From assembly GCF_000213575.1 (NCBI RefSeq), contig NZ_GL892004.1, forward strand, positions 62,001 through 126,000: 64,000 bases of DNA. Reading direction: 5' to 3'. Position numbers and translations under genes: made by a program. Positions 57,742 through 64,000 of the stretch are shown here, one piece after another (position 1 is the first letter of the stretch; each line of letters opens with the position of its first letter). The stretch is from Dysgonomonas mossii DSM 22836 (GTDB lineage: Bacteria > Bacteroidota > Bacteroidia > Bacteroidales > Dysgonomonadaceae). The notes under the pieces were generated by a model. That model ran no database searches. It was given only the letters and a program-made list of their open reading frames with translations, and had not been told where the DNA came from.

Positions 57742-58869
57742 TTATACAGATTGGCTCCCCTGATTCTCAGGAGATAGTAATACCATATTTTTAAGGTATT
57801 CAAATTCCAGTTCAAAACATTCACTAAAGATTTCATCGGCAAAACCCGCCTCTAATTGTTTTATAGTCCAGAACTTTCCATTCAATTTTCCGGTTCTCTT
57901 TATACTAAACTCATCGTCAACATTGGCTACAAACAAGAAATTCAAACGCTTTGTATCGTCATTCTCAAATACGTATTTGAGGACAAATTTTAATGGAATA
58001 TTTGTTTCTTGGCCAAGCATTCGTCTTATACTGTTTCGTGCCGATAGGTTGATCTCATGATTGAAGAGCATATATTTTTCGAACGGATAATCCAGCTTTG
58101 AAGGGTTCAGCAAATCATTCTTGGGACGTTCTTGCAAATATATCTTCGATCCTGAGATGAGAGCCACCCGAACAACGGGATGCATGAATCGGTTTTTCAT
58201 ATTCAAAGATACGCTCTTCGCTATTTTGCCTGTAACCTCCCCCTTCTCTGTAACGATAGGAATCCAATCTTCTTGTTTAAGCTTCGAGACCAGATTACCT
58301 ACTTTCACCGTTTGATATACCCCTATCAGGGAGACAATAAAGACCGGCGTAGCAACGAATATAATTATATCCGATGAGTGTAAGAAATTATAATTAAAAG
58401 AAAATTGTCGATATAACAGTATGGCAAAAATATGTAAAGTCAAACCATACTGAACAAGTGTAGCACAACCATAGAACTCGCTCATGAGTGCCTTCTGAAG
58501 ATGGTTTCTATGTCGAAAAAATCGTGTAGCAATATATGTCTTACTTACTCTTAAGAGCATGAACAGGCATATTATTACAATTTCGCATATCACCAGATAG
58601 GTGTTTAATTGCGAATTATATTTATGAGTCAGCAACCAGATAAGCAAAGTGATAAAAATAGCTATTGCCGAAATATAGAATGTCATACTAAACCCTCGGG
58701 TTTTGTAACAGACACGCACTAGAAGTTCTCCAATTATAGCAGAGAAAAGGCTGATAATTAGCGCTAATCCTTCTTCCACATTTGCTATATGAAGTATTAC
58801 ATATAAGAGAAATGGTAAAAGCCCGATTACCGGGTTGGACACATATTTTTTTATACTGTTGTTAAGCAT
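57742..58869 (-). CDS. Six-helix membrane protein with degenerate Nudix-like domain
   Basis: This 375-residue protein has six hydrophobic segments in its first half (about 12-29, 34-52, 62-81, 88-107, 137-154, 167-185) and a soluble C-terminal half. The soluble part (201-360) looks like a Nudix fold of the IDI/YfcD type: WIPIVTEKGEVTGKIAKS, then HPVVRVALISGSKIYLQERP, later an FLFVANV strand and a FWTIKQLEAGF segment. The usual Nudix box GxxxxxExxxxxxxREUxEExGU is replaced by NLSARNSIRRMLGQE, so the metal-binding glutamates are missing. I suspect a sensing rather than hydrolytic domain. No family name is claimed. It is read convergently with the BASS gene. Confidence 0.7.
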   Translation of the reverse strand: MLNNSIKKYVSNPVIGLLPFLLYVILHIANVEEGLALIISLFSAIIGELLVRVCYKTRGFSMTFYISAIAIFITLLIWLLTHKYNSQLNTYLVICEIVIICLFMLLRVSKTYIATRFFRHRNHLQKALMSEFYGCATLVQYGLTLHIFAILLYRQFSFNYNFLHSSDIIIFVATPVFIVSLIGVYQTVKVGNLVSKLKQEDWIPIVTEKGEVTGKIAKSVSLNMKNRFMHPVVRVALISGSKIYLQERPKNDLLNPSKLDYPFEKYMLFNHEINLSARNSIRRMLGQETNIPLKFVLKYVFENDDTKRLNFLFVANVDDEFSIKRTGKLNGKFWTIKQLEAGFADEIFSECFELEFEYLKNMVLLSPENQGSQSV

Positions 58870-59082
58870 TCCACATTAAAAGTTCAAAAAAAATATAGCT
58901 GAAATAGACAATAAACACTACTGAATATCCCTTCTTATCGGTAGTTCATTGTAAAATTTTTAGAATACAAAATAAGTAAGGTTATCGTTATCCCTTATAG
59001 AACAATTAATATGGAATTTTGTTTTTAGTTGCTCGTGTAATTATTGCATTTATAATGTTAAAATGTAACATCCTATCTAGAC

Positions 59083-59556
59083 TTACTTTTGCTTGAAAGT
59101 AAAAAACTTATTAATTATAAATTGAATAGCAGCCACAATACATATAGCAAATGCTTTTGCCAACATATCATCTATCTTCATAACGCCAATAAACAATGTA
59201 AGCAGCATAGAGCTTATAACCATGCCTACCAAAGCTATACCGGCAAAAGAAGTAAACCGCTTCAGCTTGTTGTCGGTTACCTTAAATGTAAAATAGCTGT
59301 TTAGTATAAAGTTATTAATCACTGCCAAAGTTGAACTTATAATATTGGAAATAAGAATATCAAGCATCCCAATAGACATCCTTCCACCCAAAAGAGTACT
59401 GATATGAACTGAAAAAGGGTAATGCACAGAATATTTAGTAACCAGTAAGTAGTAAACACCCATATCAATAACAAGTCCCACTACACCTACGAGACCATAT
59501 TTTATCAATTGTTTTATCGAATCACTTTTAACCAGTTTACTAATTTGTTGCTTCAT
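59083..59556 (-). CDS. GtrA family membrane protein
   Basis: The 157-residue protein has four hydrophobic helices (about 14-32, 65-85, 99-120, 130-150) and the GtrA-like start LIKYGLVGVVGLVIDMGVYYLL. GtrA proteins are thought to flip undecaprenyl-linked sugars or act with glycosyltransferases during LPS or teichoic acid modification. It follows the GT39-like gene by 28 bases, and the pairing supports joint action. It is slightly longer than typical GtrA (about 120-140). Confidence 0.88.
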   Translation of the reverse strand: MKQQISKLVKSDSIKQLIKYGLVGVVGLVIDMGVYYLLVTKYSVHYPFSVHISTLLGGRMSIGMLDILISNIISSTLAVINNFILNSYFTFKVTDNKLKRFTSFAGIALVGMVISSMLLTLFIGVMKIDDMLAKAFAICIVAAIQFIINKFFTFKQK

Positions 59557-59584
59557 GTGTCTCTAATCGTTTGCTAAGGCTGAG

Positions 59585-61354
59585 TTAATTCCTCGATTTT
59601 ATTCTATAAAATAACATCGAAGTTCTGTATTCGTTTAGCTTGTCGCTTTTTTCTAAAAGTTCAAACTCATATCTATTTCCATATTCTTGACGAATACTAT
59701 CTGAATATTTCTCCAAAGTCACAAAATAACCTTCTTTTGGAGATTCTATATCTATGTTCTTAAAGTTATTGTGCAGATAAAAATTTAACGCATACAGATT
59801 GAAATACTTTTTCAGATTATTCGTAACGTATATCTCTCCATCGGGCTTATATTTCTCAGAAACCATTTCAGCAAATGGGCGAGCCGAATAAGTATCTTTA
59901 AAATTAGACAGCAAATAAGAATCCATGAAAACATTGATAGAAAACATGATTCCAAAACCTGCCATCAATATTTTTATATTGATCTTTTTGCGCAACAAAT
60001 AAATGCTGTTAATCGTAGCGCATAGCAAAATCGAAATTCCAAATAAGCCTAACCAACCCGGGGACTTGAACATATCCGAGAAGATTTTGATATCCTGAAG
60101 GGTTCTCTCTCTCTTGGCAAAATGTCCTGCAATAACTTCTATATCAACAACTCGTGTATATGCGAGTCCTATTATCAGAAGAGCGATAATTGAAATCGCT
60201 AACAGAATAGAGGTTGATATACGAACCGCTTTCGGTTTTGCATCAACAAGATAAATAAAAAAGCGAGCGATAAATATTGAGATAAACGGATACACGAGCA
60301 TTATATATACACTCCTTTTCGACACAGGAATAGAGTAGAAGAGTAGCGAAACAACAATAACTATAAGACTATATAGGAGTGCTTTGTCCATAGCCATTAT
60401 TTTACCTACAATATTGTTTATGATTTGTTTTACCGATCCACTCACTCTTTTATATTTCAAAAAGAAAAGAGAAATCACAAGCAAAATAGTCCAAGGCAAA
60501 AAGCCTGATACCAGATATACGATGTAAATCCAAAACGGCCCATCATGCCCCAGCTCATAGCTTGCATCCATATCAGCAGCCTTCAGATGAAGGAATCTGC
60601 CAAAATTCTCATAAAACACACGATCGAAGAACGCCTCCCCTTTTATCTTATAAGCAGCATAATACCAAATTAGGGGTATGATAAATGCAGGAAGTGCAAC
60701 CAAGATACATTTTAGTGCTGCTTTGAAAAAGTTTTCCTTTTGGAAAAGCAAAAATACGCCGAATATCATACATGGCAGTAGTACCCCTATCGGTCCCTTG
60801 GTAAGGGTAGCCATACTAAGAAGCAGCCAGATGGAAATAAGCTGATACACCCGCCGCTTTTGATACCATGCATACATTTGAATAATAGATGCCACGAGCA
60901 AGAAAGTGAGTACCATATCTACCCGAGTAGTCATGGCAGCCCTGTGTATTTCGAAACAGGTAATCAGAATAAGACACGAAACGAAAGCCTCTATAACAGG
61001 TCTGCGACGAGCAAAAAACATAAAGCAGACCCCAATCATAGCAATAAATGCAATTGCAGATGGCAGGCGCGACGTAAAGGGGGTAACTTCGCCATGCGTC
61101 AAGGCTAAAGAAAAGCCGGCTATAAGCCAATGATTCAATGGTGGTTTATATGCAAATTCATCCGCATAACTAGAAGGGATAACCCACTCTCCTTTCTCGA
61201 TCATCGATACCGCCAGTGCAGCCTCACGAGGCTCACCCTTGGTATAAAAATCTCCTAATCCTATCCAAGGAAGAGTCGATAAGGTCGCTATAAGAAGAAT
61301 CAGGAAGAGAGGTTTTTGCAAGTATAATGTTTGCAGAAAATGGGATTTCTTCAT
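59585..61354 (-). CDS. GT39/ArnT-like membrane glycosyltransferase
   Basis: The 589-residue protein has about a dozen hydrophobic helices and the N-terminal PMT/ArnT start with Glu/Arg in the first periplasmic loop (GDFYTKGEPREAALA, about 33-47, then YKPPLNHWL near 69). These enzymes transfer a sugar or aminosugar from a polyprenyl-phosphate donor, for example to lipid A or a surface glycan. The C-terminal region from about 480 is periplasmic. The gtrA-like gene follows in the same operon. The acceptor is unknown. Confidence 0.88.
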   Translation of the reverse strand: MKKSHFLQTLYLQKPLFLILLIATLSTLPWIGLGDFYTKGEPREAALAVSMIEKGEWVIPSSYADEFAYKPPLNHWLIAGFSLALTHGEVTPFTSRLPSAIAFIAMIGVCFMFFARRRPVIEAFVSCLILITCFEIHRAAMTTRVDMVLTFLLVASIIQMYAWYQKRRVYQLISIWLLLSMATLTKGPIGVLLPCMIFGVFLLFQKENFFKAALKCILVALPAFIIPLIWYYAAYKIKGEAFFDRVFYENFGRFLHLKAADMDASYELGHDGPFWIYIVYLVSGFLPWTILLVISLFFLKYKRVSGSVKQIINNIVGKIMAMDKALLYSLIVIVVSLLFYSIPVSKRSVYIMLVYPFISIFIARFFIYLVDAKPKAVRISTSILLAISIIALLIIGLAYTRVVDIEVIAGHFAKRERTLQDIKIFSDMFKSPGWLGLFGISILLCATINSIYLLRKKINIKILMAGFGIMFSINVFMDSYLLSNFKDTYSARPFAEMVSEKYKPDGEIYVTNNLKKYFNLYALNFYLHNNFKNIDIESPKEGYFVTLEKYSDSIRQEYGNRYEFELLEKSDKLNEYRTSMLFYRIKSRN

Positions 61355-61379
61355 AGATAGTTATGACTGAATATTTCTG

Positions 61380-61387
61380 CAAATATA
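61380..61387 (-). promoter_or_regulatory. -7 box for the GT39-gtrA operon
   Basis: The minus strand reads TATATTTG, matching TAnnTTTG, 25 bases before the GT39 start at 61354. No clear -33 is seen. Confidence 0.45.
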
Positions 61388-61462
61388 AGTTTTTATTTTT
61401 TTAATTATAGGTACTTGCTACAGTTATAATTTTGATATTGGACAAAATAACATACTAAAATA

Positions 61463-61521
61463 TTGTTTCTGAATAGAGAAAAATTTTAAGTCCTAAAACT
61501 ATTTTCTCCGTTCAGAAACAA
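61463..61521 (-). terminator. Long inverted repeat, probable terminator
   Basis: Two 21-base arms (61463-61483 and 61501-61521) match with two mismatches and enclose a 17-base loop that has its own 5-bp stem (TTTTA/TAAAA). It lies 37 bases after the end of the dehydratase-like gene on the minus strand. The stem is longer than a usual terminator, so an alternative is a remnant of a small mobile element. Confidence 0.55.
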
Positions 61522-61558
61522 CATATATGAATTTACAAAGCTGTGAGACAACTGGTCA

Positions 61559-64000
61559 TCATATCATAAAATGGAGGCGATTTTGTAAGTTCACCTCTGC
61601 AATACCTCCATCGATATCCAGATACAAGATATTCATATTCGGATAGATTTCCTTAATCCGCTTTTCTACCCCCTTGGCTACAATATGATTTGCAATACAC
61701 CCGAACGGTTGCAGACAAACAACTTTATTTACACCCTTACGAGCATAATGAGCAATTTCTCCGGGGATAAGCCAACCTTCCCCAAACTGATTGGAGAGGT
61801 TTAAAACTTCTGAAGCCGCTTCTGCTTTCGCATATATAGATTCTGAAGGTTCATAAAACTTGAACTTGCTCAATATCTTCTCCGACCTTTTCACTTTACT
61901 ATTTATATACCACCAAATAAGGGGCTTTAGAGTCTTCGAAAAAATCGTTTCTTCACTAAGTCCATTTTCTACATTCACCTTACTATTAACAAAAAACTGC
62001 ATAAGAAAGTCTAACAATGGAGGAGTAGAAACTTCTACATTACGAGACCGTAACCATTCGGATATATTTGACTGAGCATAATTATTGTACTTCACAAATA
62101 TTTCTCCGATAAGCCCCACTTTCGAATATTCTTTATCGTAGATAGGTACATTGTTAAAATCCTCGACAGCCTCTTTCAGTAATCTATACAATGTTTTTGC
62201 ATCCTTTGCACGAACAGCATCAATCCCTCGTTCGATATAAAAATCAAATATCTGCTGCGACGCTCCTTCCTTTTTTTCACGCACAGAAATAGCACTATGC
62301 ATCTGTTGCAGACCATCGCCATATAATACAATTGGAACTGCGATCTTTGCTATTTTTTTCCATTCCAACGTAAATTCACTCTCGTCATTCTGATACGTTT
62401 CCCCCGAGCTGAGTGCTATTACAGGAATATCATTGAATCCTGCATTTTGCAATCCGGTCTTGATCTGTGCTATATAGTTTGTAGCACGACACTGACCTCC
62501 TGTTTGAGTAATTGCCAGCACAATATCTTTCGCTTCATGGTTTCCCGACTGGAGTGCATTGATAATATCTCCCAGAATGAGGGTAGACGGATAGCACACT
62601 TCATTGTTTCCATACATCAAACCAAGATCAGCGGAGACTTTATTTGATTTAGGAAGATTCTCTACCTTCAGCCCAAGAATTTCACCCAATGCCGGGGCAA
62701 ATGGGGAGATAAAATCACAAAGCCAAGGAATCAGAACCGTTTTATTTTTGTCTTTCTCTTTTTTATATGGAGCAGAATAGCCTTTATACGAATCGCTTGC
62801 TACCAGATCATAAGACTTTACAGCTTTGAGTGACTCTACCAATGAGCGCAAACGCAAACGAATAGAACCCGGACTGGCTATTTCATCGATACGAAGAACA
62901 GTTATATTTTTGCCGGCAGCCTTCAATATATCACGCGTCTCGTCCATAAAGAAGGAATCGGGACCACAACCAAAGGAGTTGAGCTGTACCAATTGTATAT
63001 TTTGAGGCAACTTGGCTACTTCCATCGCAGCCTGTACTACACGGTTGGGGTAAGACCATTGCGAAATAATATTCAACTTACTAAAGCCTTGACTTTCGGG
63101 TTTACGAAACACATCATCGGTAAGTACTATAACCCCGAGGTCTGAAAATATCTGACCAACTTTCTGATGAATCAACGGGTCTGTATGATATGGACGACCT
63201 GCAACGATAAATGTCAACTCTCCCGTCTCTAAGGCTTTATCCAACAACTCTTTCTGATAGCCATAAAGTTCTTGTTTTAAACTATCCTTTACAACTAAAG
63301 CTTGTTGAAATGCCTTATCAAAAACATCTTTAGATACTCCCAAGCCTGACAAGTAATTATAACAGCCTTTAGCCAAGGCCTTATCACTACTGAATGTTAT
63401 CACCGGCTCATCATAAGGGATACCGTGTCTGCCCGATGGGTTTATCGAACTTTGGATAACGTCAGGGTAGCCACTAACTACGGGGCAGTTGAATGAGTTG
63501 GACGATTGCCCGAATTCTTTTTCTTCTTTAGGTACAATCGGATAAAAAATCCGATCTACCTTTTGCTCTATCAGAGCGAGTATATGTCCGTGCACAAGTT
63601 TGGCAGGGAAACAAATATTATCAGACATCACCCCTCCCACTCCTTTTTGATATAACGGGAAGGTAGATTCGGGAGATAGTCTCACATTAAATCCGCATGC
63701 TGTAAATAAAGTATGCCAGAATGGATAATTATCGAACATGTTCAGCACACGAGGGATACCTATCGTTTTTCCTTTTTCTATATTATCAGCTTTTACAGGA
63801 CGATTGAAAAGTATTTCATTTTTCCTGTCAAAAGCATTATAGCCTTCCTTGCGGTCATTATTTTTATTATAGAAAACTTTCTCACACTTATTTCCGGCAT
63901 AACTGATATTCCCATTGTTAAATTTGAATCGTAATACCGAGCATAGGTTTGTACAACCTTTGCAAGTCAACTCCTTAGAGTTAATTGTAGACAGATCAAA
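61559..64000 (-). CDS. Acyl-CoA dehydratase activase-related giant protein, C-terminal part
   Basis: The frame is open to the window edge, so this is the C-terminal 813 residues of a larger protein. An internal TTG at 63970 is not a real start, since codons before it (ending SKEL) continue the fold. An N-terminal-like Cys cluster CKGCTNLC begins the visible part, followed by DUF2229-type sequence (GIPRVLNMFDNYPFWHTLF; DNICFPAKLVHGHI) and HgdB-like dehydratase component features (GRPYHTDPLIH; FGCGPDSFF; QTGGQCRATNY). Members in Bacteroidetes are about 1400 residues with ASKHA activase domains in front. They are related to 2-hydroxyacyl-CoA dehydratases, but their substrate is not settled. The iron-sulfur role of the Cys residues is an inference. 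Confidence 0.85.
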   Translation of the reverse strand, partial: FDLSTINSKELTCKGCTNLCSVLRFKFNNGNISYAGNKCEKVFYNKNNDRKEGYNAFDRKNEILFNRPVKADNIEKGKTIGIPRVLNMFDNYPFWHTLFTACGFNVRLSPESTFPLYQKGVGGVMSDNICFPAKLVHGHILALIEQKVDRIFYPIVPKEEKEFGQSSNSFNCPVVSGYPDVIQSSINPSGRHGIPYDEPVITFSSDKALAKGCYNYLSGLGVSKDVFDKAFQQALVVKDSLKQELYGYQKELLDKALETGELTFIVAGRPYHTDPLIHQKVGQIFSDLGVIVLTDDVFRKPESQGFSKLNIISQWSYPNRVVQAAMEVAKLPQNIQLVQLNSFGCGPDSFFMDETRDILKAAGKNITVLRIDEIASPGSIRLRLRSLVESLKAVKSYDLVASDSYKGYSAPYKKEKDKNKTVLIPWLCDFISPFAPALGEILGLKVENLPKSNKVSADLGLMYGNNEVCYPSTLILGDIINALQSGNHEAKDIVLAITQTGGQCRATNYIAQIKTGLQNAGFNDIPVIALSSGETYQNDESEFTLEWKKIAKIAVPIVLYGDGLQQMHSAISVREKKEGASQQIFDFYIERGIDAVRAKDAKTLYRLLKEAVEDFNNVPIYDKEYSKVGLIGEIFVKYNNYAQSNISEWLRSRNVEVSTPPLLDFLMQFFVNSKVNVENGLSEETIFSKTLKPLIWWYINSKVKRSEKILSKFKFYEPSESIYAKAEAASEVLNLSNQFGEGWLIPGEIAHYARKGVNKVVCLQPFGCIANHIVAKGVEKRIKEIYPNMNILYLDIDGGIAEVNLQNRLHFMI

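Overview
This window is about 64 kb of an AT-rich bacterial chromosome from the phylum Bacteroidetes, most likely order Bacteroidales and a Dysgonomonas-like lineage. The genus is an inference from gene content and overall protein character. The phylum is supported by repeated -7 boxes of the form TAnnTTTG, weak or absent Shine-Dalgarno sites, a SusC/D-era glycan enzyme pair (GH2 plus GH92), the long form of MraY, two-gene TrkA/TrkH transport next to dxs, and signal peptides that end in 'AQ'. I found no rRNA, tRNA, CRISPR array, insertion sequence or prophage.

Layout. 1-132: the tail of a PepSY-type membrane protein. 397-5633: two secreted glycosidases (GH2 and GH92), suited to mannose-containing host or diet glycans. 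5699-6913 (-): a protoporphyrinogen-oxidase-like flavoprotein. 7189-10781: pyrG and yidC. 10860-12695 (-): a BamE-like lipoprotein with an Arg/Pro/Ser repeat tail, and a secreted FKBP isomerase. 13082-14908: a DeaD-type RNA helicase with an unusual DESD box. 15109-16705: a YCII protein and an ECF42-type sigma factor. 16990-21753: dxs-trkA-trkH. 21757-24181 (-): an ABC importer. 24561-25919: hisS.

26162-41841 is a complete division and cell wall (dcw) cluster in the order mraZ, rsmH, ftsL, ftsI, murE, mraY, murD, ftsW, murG, murC, ftsQ, ftsA, ftsZ, then a YqeY-like gene. It is preceded by a recognisable MraZ operator and closed by a strong bidirectional terminator. Together these genes make lipid II and assemble the divisome.

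41905-50669 (-) is an envelope biogenesis operon: three parvulin/SurA-type proteins in tandem (one a lipoprotein without a PPIase domain), an OstA/LptA-like protein, MutL, and a YiiX-like hydrolase. It is followed by guaB (50890-52365, -) and a PMCA-type calcium ATPase with an enlarged TM3-TM4 region (52570-55485, -). The right end has a nucleosidase, a 51-residue small protein, a BASS transporter, a membrane protein with a degenerate Nudix-like domain, GtrA plus a GT39 glycosyltransferase, and the C-terminal part of a giant acyl-CoA dehydratase activase-like protein that runs off the window.

The most interesting unexplained signals are a recurring hairpin that embeds a promoter box (3287-3337, 55787-55836, with a weaker relative at 24341-24380), the membrane/pseudo-Nudix protein, the extra membrane segments in the calcium ATPase, the DESD helicase with a stop-start-coupled leader ORF, and the repeat-tailed BamE-like lipoprotein. 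None of these amounts to a proven new system.
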